Assembly (NCBI RefSeq): GCF_027943255.1
Contig: NC_072896.1
Location: 122,047,879 to 122,111,878, forward strand
Source of the DNA: Anastrepha obliqua
Lineage: Eukaryota > Arthropoda > Insecta > Diptera > Tephritidae
Length of the DNA stretch: 64,000 bases
Reading direction: 5' to 3'
Both the position numbers and the translations under genes were made by a program. The notes under the pieces are model-generated. The model made no database searches. It was not told the origin of the DNA and worked only from the letters and a program-made list of their open reading frames with translations. Positions within the stretch are counted from its first letter, which is position 1, and the number at the start of each line of letters is the position of its first letter. Of the stretch, positions 21,900 to 33,184 are shown in pieces.

Positions 21900-22363
21900 C
21901 CTTTACTATTATTAATTATTAACTATTACCTCACACAGTTTTTGTCGGGCATGGGTCCTTTCGCAAGTATTTGTGGCGAATGGGAAAAGTGAGCCAACCA
22001 AACTGCATATATGGAGATACTGAGTATGATGATGCGGAGCACACCTTCTTTAAATGCGAGAGGTGGAACGTCGAGAGAACAGGTCTGCAACGAGCTATTG
22101 GTGTATTTGCACCTGAAGAGATTATCGAGAAAATAATGATAGACGAAGAAAATTGGAATGCCGTCGCAAATTTCGGAGAGGATATTATCCGAGCATAGGT
22201 TTTTCAAATCAAGCGACCCTGGAAACAGTCCCGGGATGGAGGGAAAAGCCCTAGAGAAGAGGAGGGATATTTTTAGTGGAATCACAACGCACGTAGTAGC
22301 AACGGTTACTTATAGTGCGATAGCATTTTTAACCCAACCTCACCGCCAAAAAAAAAAAAAAAT
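21900..22363 (+). pseudogene. R1-type ORF2 C-terminus with poly(A) tail
   Basis: 5'-truncated. About 21940-22195 gives FRKYLWRMGKVSQPN-like sequence, CIYGDTEYDDAEHTFFKC (Cys/His cluster) and WNAVANFGEDIIRA, ending with TAG at 22196. The 3' UTR then runs to an A14 tract at about 22349-22362. It matches the C-terminus of the R1-type remnant at 4640-5430 (YKYGDVAEDDAKHT). Confidence 0.75.
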
Positions 22364-22369
22364 TTCTTA

Positions 22370-23860
22370 AGAGTATAAAAGTATTCTAATTTTTGTATAA
22401 AGAAACAAATTTCGAATAACTCCAATAATAATTTCAAATAAATCATAAAAATCCCACATCTACTCTCCCACTTGAGTTTATAAGACGTCTACCACTGTGC
22501 ACTTACATGTCCAAATACACACATACACAAATGTGCAAGTAATTAAGCTATGAGAGAAAAAGCTACATAAATTTTTAAATATATATAATTCCTGAAATGC
22601 CCTTGAGACTGCCACATACAGCTGCGTATTTCTCTATTTGAATTAATAAAAAAATTTTGTTGAAACTTATTGTATTCTTAAGTGATTTCATCTTACAAAT
22701 AAGAAAATATAAAAAACAAAATTTTACTCATGCGCCGTCGTATAAGCAAAATATCTACCAGATGCTTTTTGTATTTGTAGCAACTTTTCTTGCTAAAAAT
22801 TGTAAAGTTCTCAACTTACTACGAACTATGTTTTCAACAAAGCATGCACACGCGCACACACACACGAATATGCACATAAATAGCTTTGCAAATATACTTA
22901 TTACGCTGTAATGCCTTGTCTGCAATTTACTTCATCTGTCTGACAAGTCATTTTTAGTGCTCGCTGTCGCATTTCTTCACTGTGCCACCGCAGCACGCCC
23001 AGGCTGAGTCAGACTTTGGGCATATGAACAAGTAACTAGGTGTGTATGTGCATGTAAATATGTATAAATGGAGATTTAAATATATATGTGTGTAAGTGTT
23101 TGCCAGTATGTTTGTTATATAATACATACACTAATATACTCGTTGTAAATGTCAGCGGCATTTCTCTATGGAAAATGGCTTTGTTAAATGCTCTCACATG
23201 CATCTACATACACACATAGATACATACATATTCACATACTTGTTTTCATATATAACATTTGCAGATTCATTGAAATTTATGAATTTTCTACATTTTACTA
23301 AGAATTTCAATTTACTCTAACAAATATAACGCATACAGGAGGAGCATTCTTTGCAAGTGATACTTGAAATATTCTCTGTGGCCAAGAGATTATTATTAGA
23401 TGAAAGAAGAAATTTACTTAATGACATTGAATGCGGTATATACATACATATGGTACATACTAACACACATTCATACATATTTTTGTTGCATACTTTAAAA
23501 TTGTTGCTGATGTTAAAGCAGTCAAGCAGTCGTGCAGTTGTTATTTGAAGTGATCCCAACCGTCAACTTCTGCGCTCTATGAAATTTCTTCGTATATTTT
23601 TAAGAATTTGTTTTAATATGATTTTATTGTATGCGCTCAAATTGCTGCTTGATAAGATGTCAAGTAGCAAATAAAATAAAACTGAGCCATTAAGCGCGTA
23701 TGCACGTATGTAGATGCGTTAAGATAATTCACAAACGCAGTTGCGGTTTTTCCAACGAAATTATAAAATTTATTATATTTTAGTGCTCCCATCAAAAGTT
23801 TGTGGAATTAAAACAAGTAATGGGACTTGTGATGCTATTTTAGACTTTCGGTGGAAAAAA
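22370..23860. other. intergenic, no gene seen
   Basis: AT-rich, with short CA/GT and ACAT tracts (for example 22845-22870 and 23040-23100). No domain, terminal repeat or RNA gene recognised. Candidate unique host sequence. Confidence 0.4.
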
Positions 23861-23862
23861 TA

Positions 23863-24758
23863 AAGGGTGATTAAGTTTCAAGGGTCGGTGTTGATTTTGA
23901 ATAAAATACAATTTTTTTAGGAAATTATTGTCATTTCTCCTTATTATGATAATATTGGTATGGCTCAATTACGTATGGAATAAAATATCGGCACACCTCC
24001 ATCCCTTGGTCCAAATTTTCGATGACGCTGCGGCATAATTGAGGTTCTATGCCATTAATATGCCGAATTATCTCATCATTTAGCTCTCGAATTGTTGGTG
24101 GCTTATCGACGTACCTTTTTCTTTCAATTAACTCCAAAGAAACAAGCCCAACGATATCAAATCACATAATATTGGCGGCCAATTGACATCGCCGCGACGT
24201 GGGACTATTCGGCCATCAAACTTTTCGCGTAAAATAGCCCTGGTTTCGTTAGCTGTGTGGCAAGTGGTAACGTCCTGGGGACACCACATATCGTCCGCAT
24301 CCATATCTTCCAATTCAGGCCATAAAAAGTTCGTTATCATCTCACGATAGCGAACACTATTCACAGTAACTGCCTAACCGGCCTCATTTCGGAAAAAATA
24401 CGGCCCAATGATGCCAACGGCCCATAAACCGCACCAAACAGTCACTCTCTGTGGGTGCATTGGTTTTTCGGCAATCACTCTTGGATTATCATTCGCCCAA
24501 ATGCGGCAATTCTGCTTATTGACAAATCCACTGGGGTGAAAATGTGCCTCATCACTGAAGATGAAGTGCATATTTTGATTTGAACGCCCGTTTTCATAAT
24601 AAGTCTAAATAACTTTAACGCATTACTCGATTGTGTATCTTTCCATAATTCAAATTGAATTAGTCTGAGATTGAAAAATGTCACATAAAATGCAGAAAAA
24701 CGCCTGACGTTTAGGTGTGGTTTACATTCAATATCGGCCCTTGAAATTTAAGCCCCTT
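23863..24758 (-). mobile_element. DD41D-type element, second deletion derivative
   Basis: An 896-bp element with TA at 23861-23862 and 24759-24760. Left end AAGGGTGATTAAGTTTCAAG, right end (reverse complement) AAGGGGCTTAAATTTCAAG. The minus-strand transposase remnant starts MERYTIE then TAA (24623-24625), the same stop as in the copy at 2101-3004. It passes, by a deletion near 24567-24580, from YYENGRSNQN to MHFIFSDEAHFHPSGFVN, then VTVWCGLWAVGIIGPYFF, REKFDGRIVPRRGDVNW, WPPILCDLISLGLFLW (third Asp lost, Gly) and GIEPQLCRSVIENLD. Several frame changes. Confidence 0.8.
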
Positions 24759-24954
24759 TAATTTTATGGAAAATTATAATAACTTAATATTCGAAGATCT
24801 CATTCAATTTTACAAATATTTTCTTTACCGATAAGGCCAAGAATGAAATGGGTTCCAGCGTCGGATGGCACTAGAGTTCGGAGCAGTGTAAATATATTTT
24901 TTTCTTACCTGAACATCACTACCTAGAAGCGCTTTTTATAATAAAAAAAAAATT

Positions 24955-25320
24955 TTAACGCGTTTTTCTCAAAACAACGTTTTAAAAACGGTACCAAGGA
25001 GTTTACAAAAACTGTTTGACCGATTCTTTTGAAATTTAAACCACATAATCTACACATACTGAACGAGGTAGTCCACCTATAAAATATTAAAATTTTACAT
25101 TGTTACTAATTGTTTATTTAAAAACAGCGAAAAAAAAGTGTTTTTTTCCATTTTTGTCCACCATTTTGATATTTTTCGATAAATTTTTATAGGTGGATTA
25201 ACTAGTATTTATTATACTGAATCTAACCCATTTTGATTTTTTTGTTTCAGACTAGCCGTTCCCGAGATCTGGTTGGTATCGTTTTGCACTTCGATTTTAA
25301 GGCGTTTACGCGCGGCCACC
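24955..25320. repeat. degenerate foldback-like repeat
   Basis: Loose dyad symmetry. The best inner arms are TCCACCTATAAAA (about 25073) and TTTTTATAGGTGGA (about 25184). Outer arms around CGCGTTTTTCTC...GGTACCAA and TTGGTATCG...GTTTACGCG mirror each other weakly. A probable old foldback element; ends are not certain. Confidence 0.4.
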
Positions 25321-25439
25321 ATTTTGTACATTAAAATGCAATAAAATTAATAAAAAAAATTTTGTTTACACAATTTAAGACTTTATTTATTATATCTAAC
25401 AATATCTATATCTGTATCTTTCATTACATACTCAAAAAT

Positions 25440-26040
25440 AATTCCCAAAACGATAGTAATAAATATCATTACGCTCTGGGAGAAATGTCAACTGTTTTCC
25501 AAACGGAAATTTTTGCCATTCCGAAAGTATCAGAATGGATAATTGAGAGGAGATGGAGCAGGAAGCAGATTGGAGTCTTTAGTAACCGCAAGGTAAACCT
25601 TCAAAATTGTTCAAGAATGGAAGAAGAAGCTTTATTCTGTTACAAGTTAGAATAAGTTTGCACTTATATGGGTTCCAGGACACTGCGGTGTTGAAGGAAA
25701 TTAAACTGCTGATGATTTGGCTAACTGCGGATCAGCGGTTACCCCACAGTGATCACATCCAATAATCGGAATGAATGAATTTTGGGTTTTGATATCATAA
25801 GGATGAGTCAAATTCGTTCTCTCAAACTGGAAGATATTTTCAGAGTTGGCAAAGAATCTGAAAAATTCTCACATGACTAGTTATCTCTCCTTTCCTATTT
25901 GACTATCAACCCCTTTGACTTTCCACTGCTTCGAACACAATGAACTTTTTAGCTTGAGTGTTTCAAGGGTTTCGATTCCCGCGGTGCTTCTTGGCTTGCC
26001 TTTTTCAAATTTCAATAATAACTAAACCTTGACCATATCT
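25440..26040 (+). pseudogene. non-LTR ORF2 RNase H/C-terminal remnant
   Basis: Reads YHYALGEMSTVFQTEIFAI and SEWIIERRWSRKQI (RNase H Glu block; compare ATGQMATVFRTEIYAIL at 15260), then LIWVPGHCGVEGN with stop, ADDLANCGSAVTP (final Asp block), then FELAKNLKNSHMT-like C-terminus. The 3' UTR (AATGAACTTTTTAGCTTGAGTGTTT) matches 53395-53430. Multiple stops and a deletion after SDSQ-like sequence. Confidence 0.65.
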
Positions 26041-26099
26041 TGACCGATTCTGTGGTATCATTGGGTATTTTCTCACTCCTTCAACTTTTTTGTTTGTTT

Positions 26100-26790
26100 T
26101 TTTTTTTGAAGGAGGTTAAAATCGAAATGTCACAAACATCTCAGAGGTGCCGTCATACCAATGATATGTAGGCCACGCTCCCACTAATACTATAACAATC
26201 CTCCACCTCGGCTAATTCTACCCTGGGATCACAAAGCTATAACTTCTAGGTAGAGCCGCGTTTGAGTCCGATGACACAACAGTTACCTTCTTCCAGGTTC
26301 CTCTCCTGCAGACATATGAAAGCTATACACCGTCGATAGTCCCAATCACTCCCACTGTGTTTATAGTTGGTTCCAAAGTAAAGGAGACATCGGAAAACTT
26401 GCAGTAGTGTTATCTTAACTCACTACCGTCTTGTCTTTTGTACGACACTGTATTGAGTGTTTCACTCAAACGTCTGTGTCTTCTCTGTTGCTGCAACTGT
26501 TGCTGAAACACTTTGCGCAATATGGCGAAATGGCGTCATGATCTTGCCTGCGAACGTTTGCGCTGAATCCCACTTACCGCTGGTTGCGCACATACATATC
26601 TCGTACGAGGGTGCTGGGGGATGGTTGATGACCCAGGGCTTACTGCCGGATAGCTCTTTCTTCTCTAAGGCGGTAGCAATAAAACATGGCGGGTTCTGCG
26701 TTTTCGTCAGTATTCGGGCTGTTTGGACAGAAAGGGCTGTCTGTCAGCTTAAAACGGTTCCTTCAATTTCTTGAAATCCATTAATCCATT
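26100..26790 (-). pseudogene. R1-type ORF2 C-terminus
   Basis: Leftward frames give KLTDSPFCPNSPNTDENAEP followed by AMFYCYRLREERA: the CPxCP...E.AEH.MF.C.R cluster with some cysteines and the His replaced. Further C-terminal sequence (LVRDMYVRNQR) follows in a shifted frame. The rightward open frame over the same bases (26457-26774) is its shadow. Confidence 0.5.
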
Positions 26791-27039
26791 TACGTCCCAT
26801 TTTTTTTCTTAAGTCCTTCGAGTCCTAACCGAGTCATATCCCTGCGATGTCTTCTCAAATGCAGCCCGTGGCAAAATTTCACGCACACCACTTGTTTTTT
26901 TTTTTTTTTTTAATATAGTCCCTACTGCTACTAATACAAAATCCATATAATGTTAGAGTTATAAACTTCGTTCACAATTTTTGAAAAATTAATCAATACT
27001 TTTTACCTTTTAACCGGAATTTTTTCAGGTCTGCCGTTT

Positions 27040-27440
27040 TGCTAAGCTTAAATTTTCGAAAAAACTTTCAAAATTTCATAAAAAATTTATTTTTTAACCA
27101 AAATTTTTAGAATACTCTTGAATACCTACTAAGTTTTGAATTGAATTCTAGTACAACAAAGTGCGAGTTTCAAACAACTACAAAATACCGTTGATTTTTC
27201 GCAATTTTTTTTTTATGAAATGTCAGGCTTTCTTTTCGATACAAAGAACAACTGGCTTTTGTTTTTTATATATGAGAAAACACCTTAAAAAAAAAAAAAA
27301 CAATATCAAAAACGAACAGAATTTGCAGTCACTTGAAACTTGCACTTTGTTATACTAAAATTCAATGGGCTGTAAAATTTAGTAGTTAAAAAAATTCTGG
27401 GAATTCTGGTTAAAAAATGCCGAACACTTTTTTGTGTATT
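27040..27440. repeat. degenerate foldback-like repeat
   Basis: The segment ACAACAAAGTGCGAGTTTCAA (about 27150) is mirrored by CTTGAAACTTGCACTTTGTTA (about 27332). Central sequence contains homopolymer runs. Resembles the inverted repeat at 1803-2060. Confidence 0.4.
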
Positions 27441-27444
27441 TATA

Positions 27445-28640
27445 ATTTCGCAAAGTGGTGCATATGAGAAGCAATCTTAGGAATATGAATTGGTGGTTAG
27501 GGCCTGCAGACAACCACTCCAGTCATTTAATATGTGTGTATGTAAATCATCGCTCTCTATTAAAAAACAAATATGGCAGCTTCTTTTAGAAAATTGTTCA
27601 GCCTGATTGCTAGTCCAGCTTGCTTTGCCGTACTTTGAGTAGGCTCGCCATTTGGTTGCATGTTTTCAACTTCTTACTCTTCTACTTTAATTAAGATTTC
27701 ATCTTTCTTTTTACAACTATTAAAAGTATTCAAACTTTCCTACATTAGTAAAAGGGCTTGGGAGGACGTCCAGGCGGCCGATTTGCTCGCAACCTTCTAT
27801 CCATTTGCAACTCTAGTCAGTTGGTCAGGTCTCATCCTTTTAAGATGTTTATGCAATTCTTTACGCCATCTCTGGCCCCATTTACAAGTGTCTTATATTT
27901 CACATTTTCTCTCGTATCCTCTTTATTATGTGACCTACTCTTTTGTGTCCATATAATGATCTAAGCGTCTGCATTTCGGTAGTAGTAAGAGCACCCTGTA
28001 TAACCATAGTGTCTGCGCGTGTCTCGATAGCTTAAGTCATAATTGTTCGGATAAGGAAGCACTTCATGGATATGAAATATGAGCCATTCGTGGAGTGGAT
28101 TGTCCTCAGAAAACATCGAAATTGTGAGTGGTTCGAATAAAAATAATAAAAAATTTCTAGAAAATTATTGAGATCCCGTTGAGGTTTCCTTTTCCTCAGG
28201 TCATCGTAAGGTGAATTAAAGATTTGTGCCACCTTTTTTGAGTGTTTGGCCACTTAACCTGACAGTTATAATAAGACACTAATTGAACAAATTGGGCAAG
28301 GACACCATAAAATATGCTTATTTCTGAGACAGAACGTTACAGGTGATGAGACATTGCTTCGCAAATTAAGCTTTAAAGTGGTAAATTGAGGAAACTGAGC
28401 AAAATCGCCCAAAAAATAGTCGGAATTCTCAGAAAACTGTAATCTTTTGTTTTTACGATTGTAAGCGAATTTAGTTCAATTAATTGATTTTGCTAAATCA
28501 CTGGAGGCATGTACTTGAAACTTGGTGGCAAGAATGGGACGTATGCGGTTATGAAGTTATGAATTTGAAATGTGAATTTTTTTCATGCACCATTGGATAC
28601 AACAGATTTGGCTTCTTATTATTATATCATCTATTCCTTC
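27445..28640. other. intergenic; possible weak repeat traces
   Basis: No gene. Minus-strand words RPPGRPPK near 27770 hint at an RTE C-terminus but without other support. Near 28205-28240 the sequence GGTGGCACAAATCTTTAATTC (minus strand) resembles the terminus of the MITE at 60246-60470. Confidence 0.3.
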
Positions 28641-28642
28641 GC

Positions 28643-28905
28643 GGCCGCCGTAGCCGAATGGGTTGGTGCATCACTACCATTCGGGAGTGCATAGGTTTGA
28701 ATCGCCGTGCATGAAACAGCAATTGAGAGAAAAACTTTCGCCCCTCGGCAGGCAAATTGCCAATCTTCAGAATGTACTTCTGCCGTGGAAAAGCACCTCA
28801 CAAAAACTATCTGCCGTTCGGAGTCGGCTTAAAACTGTATGTCCCTCCTCGGCCCAAACAGCTACCAGAAGTGTACCCGCCATATATTTAATATACTATT
28901 ATTTT
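28643..28905 (+). repeat. tRNA-derived SINE, internally deleted
   Basis: Head GGCCGCCGTAGCCGAATGG and B-box-like GGTTTGAATCG; body CCCCTCGGCAGGCAAATTG and ATCTGCCGTTCGGAGTCGG; then GTCCCTCC joins directly to TCGGCC, losing about 45 bases present in the complete copy (21540-21846). Tail AGAAGTGTACCCGCCATATAT. Target duplication not clear. Confidence 0.85.
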
Positions 28906-28909
28906 ATTC

Positions 28910-29925
28910 CTGAAACTACATTTGGAAACCTTGACTGACTTCAGTGTAAGAAAAAAAATAAATTTTGCTTTATACTTTCAGATTTATATGATCGCTTTTC
29001 TGTTACAATCAAAAAACATTAAAATTTGTTGTACTTTTAAAGTGAATTGTCCAAAATTGCTGTTATCTGATATTTCGCCTGATTTAATCCAAGAAAGTCA
29101 ATTGAGTCGGTTGTGTGGTTCAGCAAAGCAAAAGCAATGCAGAAATGTATTCAAGGGGACGTATGTATATCAGAAAATATGATTCTGCACAAGACACTGG
29201 GCAACCACTTCAGTAGGTCCAATATATTTATGTGAGTATGCGTATGTATGTATTGCAAAATACAATGCAGAACAAATCAATGTGTATAAGAATTGAATTC
29301 AATTGTGTTATTATTAGCGTAAAACTATGACATAAAATTTAATTAACCAACAAAAGCACAAATGAAAATGTCCACTTACATGCGCACGAGCTTAACCACA
29401 CAACCACACATGCAGTGGGCTAACTAGGAATGCGTACTGTCAGTATGTCTTATGAAAAGAAACACAAAAATATGTATGGGTGTATAGGAGTGCATTAATT
29501 TAATTTCGCGATATATGTAGGTATACTAGGGACGCTCAGTGTTTGTGGAAGGATTTTCTAGACAAGTTTCCTAGTAGATACGGATCCTACATTATTTTTT
29601 TTTTTTTTTCGCTTCCATAAAATATGCAGTAAAACGAGGGCTTACTAGGCTTGTTCTCTTTTATTCTATTCAAGAGAATGGTGAAAACGTGTGATTCAAT
29701 GAATAGACATTTAGTCTTTCATATAGGTGATGCCAGATTTGTAATCTATTATTTATTTCAACACAATATTACACCTGTCGTTAGGCAATAAATAATTTAA
29801 TTTACAACGAGATGGAAAGATACTGATACTGAAGGGAGAATGCCCTCAAGCGCATTTAAACGAAATATTCATTAAAACGATTGACTTGTCAAATAATGAC
29901 AAATACGACTACTTGACACCTAACT
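28910..29925. other. intergenic, no gene seen
   Basis: AT-rich; no recognisable coding sequence or repeat ends. Confidence 0.4.
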
Positions 29926-29928
29926 ATA

Positions 29929-31210
29929 AGGTCAGTCCATAAGTTTGTGCGTTTTTTAAAGGTGGTTTTAAAATGAATAAAAAAGATGTTTAAAGTATTT
30001 ATTAATCAATAATATATTTTCCTTCATTATTTACAATGTCTTAACAACGTTTAGGCAAATTTGTAATTCCCTGCTCAAAAAATTGTTTGTCCTTGGAGCC
30101 AAAATACGCTTCGATATCCCTTTTTATAGCTTCTTTTGAGGAGTAGTTCTTGTTACTCATATTGAATTGAAGTCCACGGAAAAAGTGATAATCACAAGGT
30201 GCAATACCCGGAGAGTATGGTGGATGTGGCATTAGCTCCCATCTGAGCTCGTTCAGCTTGCCTAATGTTTGCCTTGCGGTATGAGGTCAACGAAACTTTG
30301 CGTCTATTCACTAAAGACGGTCGATTTTTGTTAAGTGCCTCATTCAGGTTTCATAGCTGATGGGAATAATAATGGGAATAATAATTAGCAGTTATCGTCG
30401 GGTTTGGTTCCAGAAGTTCATAATAAACAATACCGGCCATATCCCACCAAATAGACAGGAGAATCTTCTTGGGGTGCAGGCCATCTCTAGGGGTCGGTTA
30501 TGGTGTTTCATCTTTATCTAACCATTGACGTTTGCGAACAGGATTATTGTGAAGGACCCATTTTTCATCACCAGTAACGATACGGTTCAAAATACTTTCA
30601 TTTTCAAGCCGTCGCACCAGCTGAGAACACACATTCTCTGCTGAAAGTTGACGACGTAAAGTCTATGCGGAACCCATTTCCCCAGCTTTAAAACCTTTCC
30701 CAACTGAACCAGGTGCCTGTGAACTGTTCCATGCGATGAATTTAACCTCTGAGCTAACATATCGACTGTCAAATTTGGCTCAGCTTCCAAGAGTTCGAGA
30801 AAGGCGTCGGAGTTAAAGGCTTCAGGACGACTAGCGCGCGCGGCATCCTCCACGTCGCAGTTACCACTTCGGAATTTTGAAAACCACTTTTGCGCAGTCC
30901 TTACACTCACGGTATCCTCTCCGTGAACAGTGTTTATTTCTGCAGCAGCAGTTGTTGCATTTTTACCACTTTTATAAAAAAATACAAAATATGCCTCTTA
31001 TCCGCGTTCGAAGATTCCATTTTATTTTTTAACAACGCGTGCTTCTATCCGCGATTAAAATCACTTGTTGAATGTTGTATATCAAAGAAAATATAAATAG
31101 TTCCGTTATAATTTTTCCGCGAATAATTTTTGTATGCAAAAATCGTACAAAAGTGGGTAAAATGCGCACGAACTTATGGGTAAAATGCGCACGAACTTAT
31201 GGACTGACCT
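29929..31210 (-). mobile_element. mariner element with a doubled end
   Basis: About 1.28 kb. Left end AGGTCAGTCCATAAGTTTGT, right end (reverse complement) AGGTCAGTCCATAAGTTCGT. At the right end a 23-bp unit beginning GGGTAAAATGCGCACG occurs twice in tandem (31155-31177, 31178-31200). TA precedes the left end (29927-29928); the right flank reads GGTA, so the target duplication is not perfect. Confidence 0.85.
30041..31020 (-). pseudogene. mariner transposase (DD34D), decayed
   Basis: Starts MESSNADKRHILYFFIK at 31020, shifts frame, then VSVRTAQKWFSKFRSGN, SRPEAFNSDAFLELLEA, LNSSHGTVHRHLVQLGK and KWVPHRL (open 30587-30910). The middle (30240-30580) is scrambled by several frameshifts but keeps traces of FEPYRYW and of HPKK.LLS.WWD. 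The C-terminus MPHPPYSPGIAPCDYHFF keeps the final catalytic Asp in CDYHFF (normally SDYHLF); it continues DIEAYFGSKDKQFFEQGI. Different mariner lineage from 6974-8260. Confidence 0.8.
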
Positions 31211-31214
31211 GGTA

Positions 31215-31885
31215 CATAGATTTTGCAAGATCTGTTGGTGTTAGACGGTTAAGCCGACTTTGGGTAGATTTCTTTTTATTTGGAGACCTTGTCGCCATAG
31301 AATCTGTGTGAGTCAGTAGTCTGCTTATGTGTCGTCTGCTAGTGCTTTGTTGCGTCAATAGTATCGATGTGAAAGTCATGATGAATTTCTGAGTTAGGTA
31401 ATTAGGAAGGGGTGGTAGTACTAAGCTTAGATTAGAATGTGATCAACGTCTGTCTATAATAACGAACATGTACTAGAAAGATTGCTTATGAACTTCAAAA
31501 CTCATATAACGGATGTTTTGCACTGCTCGCCTTTGAATTGGACTCTTTACTGATGAGCAGTTGATCAAAATATTTTGTGAAGTGCAGTCGATTTGTTTTT
31601 CAGTGGTGTGTAATATTAATGGTATTTTTGAGCAAGTGATTATTTTTAGAGTGTGAAAGATCAGATAGAATTATTAAATTACAAATTCTACATTTTTTGA
31701 TGCGGTAAGAAACTCTTTTTAAATTATTTAAACAAAAGTTTGTAATACTTTTTTCTTGTAAGTGGTGCAGTGGCTAATGTGGGCTAGACAGCGTGGGGTA
31801 TGGTAAACTAGTAGCCCACATTACTCCCCTAGAATTTTCCTAATTCTCGGTAATTTTCCTGTTTTGTATTTACAAATTATACATA
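31215..31885. other. intergenic, no gene seen
   Basis: No family features in any frame; AT-rich. Confidence 0.4.
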
Positions 31886-31888
31886 TTT

Positions 31889-32420
31889 AGACATGCCAAA
31901 AATGGAGAAATAAGGAAATGGGACCCCGGTATGTTAAAAAAAGCCATTGTAGCTGTTAGGCATGAGAAGATGGGCACACTTTTCGCATCAAAGACTTTTG
32001 ATGTGCTGTGTTTTACATTGCAAAGAATGGCAAGGAGTATTGCATCCCCTAGCCTGCTTTTAAAAACCCAATTTGGACGTAAGCTGGACGAAGCCACAGA
32101 AAAATAGCTTATAAAATATACATTAGATATGGAATCAAGACTTTGCGGCCTCACAAGGCACAATATTCCCTGGCATTTCAATTGACGGAATTGCCAAAGT
32201 GCTAAACAAATTTTCGGTCCTTAAGCAATTAGCAGGGAAAGGTTGCCTGCATGGATTCCTGCGCAGGCACAAAAAATCAGCTTAGGTTTCGCTCACGACG
32301 GGAACGTCTTTTAACAGAGCAATGGGTTTCACAAAAGAAAATGTAAAGGTGATTTTCGATTTACTTGAGCAAGAGTATGAGAAACACAAATTTTCACCAC
32401 CTGCTATATAAAATGTGGAT
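31889..32420 (+). pseudogene. pogo-like transposase N-terminal remnant
   Basis: Frames in order give MPKMEK then, shifted, WDPGMLKKAIVAVRHEKMG, TLQRMARSIASPSLLLK, TQFGRKLDEATEK, ALDMESRLCGLT-like sequence, then FSVLKQLAGKGCLHGFLRR and GFTKENVKVIFDLLEQEYE with PPAI.NVD. This is the HTH (psq/CENP-B-type) half of pogo/Tigger-like transposases up to the YNVDE segment where the DDE domain begins; the catalytic domain is absent. At least four frameshifts. Family assigned by motif memory. Confidence 0.6.
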
Positions 32421-32424
32421 TTAT

Positions 32425-33180
32425 ATTTAGCTAAGTCTAATAATTTTTTTTTCAAATAGTCGACCAATAACGTCATTAATTAAAATAAAAAAATATATGA
32501 ATAAATTCATTGGCTTATTATTTACTCTTACAATTGTTTTTGGTGATTTTATCTAGTGGCCCATTTTACCCGAATACCCTGGGCCACATTGCTTGTTGCA
32601 ATAGTGTGCTAATTCTCAATTCCATATTTCCAGATAGATGCAATTCCACTTCGATATTAAGTACTTTATTTTGCAGTGATAATTTTTACTGAGGTTCAAG
32701 CAGTAGCAGAATTCTACATAAAACTCTAAGAAAGAAAGTCCACCAAACCATGCACTAAGATAACTTTAATTAGTACAAAAACTGAGAGGGGGTTATGGCA
32801 ATGAAGATTGAAAGTTAAAAAAATGTGTATCCTGCGTAAAGTAAAACCCTTAGTGTATCAAAATAGTTGTAAATATGTCGTTAGTTATAAATATGATTAG
32901 TAAAAAAAATTGACTAAAAAAAATTATGATTAGAAAAAAAAAATTCAACACCAATTTTTGAAATATTGAGAGATTTAATTATTTAGATTGTTTTTTTTTT
33001 TATTTTTTTGTAAGTACATAAAAAATAAATAACCACTTCTCCTATCAAAATATTAAAAACTATATGTAATTTGCTTTATAACGCCATCATTCATTATTGT
33101 ATTTCCCTTATTTATTTATTTAAGACAAGAACAGAAGAACAGACTAGATACATTAACTTTTATTTATTTGAGTACAAAAT
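32425..33180. other. intergenic, no gene seen
   Basis: Very AT-rich with A and T runs (for example 32930-32945, 32992-33010). Nothing recognised. Confidence 0.4.
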
Positions 33181-33184
33181 ATTC

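Noticed and set aside
26457..26774. 105-codon plus-strand open frame
   Set aside because: Lies opposite the R1-type Cys/His cluster remnant, which explains the openness better.
27740..27960. RTE-like RPPGRPPK words on the minus strand
   Set aside because: Only a single short basic motif, without neighbouring RTE blocks in the right order.
28641..28720. tRNA gene at the start of the SINE
   Set aside because: A-box- and B-box-like words exist but no cloverleaf with matching acceptor arms; the same head heads other SINE copies.
31870..32181. 103-codon minus-strand open frame
   Set aside because: Antisense to the pogo-like HTH region; no features of its own.
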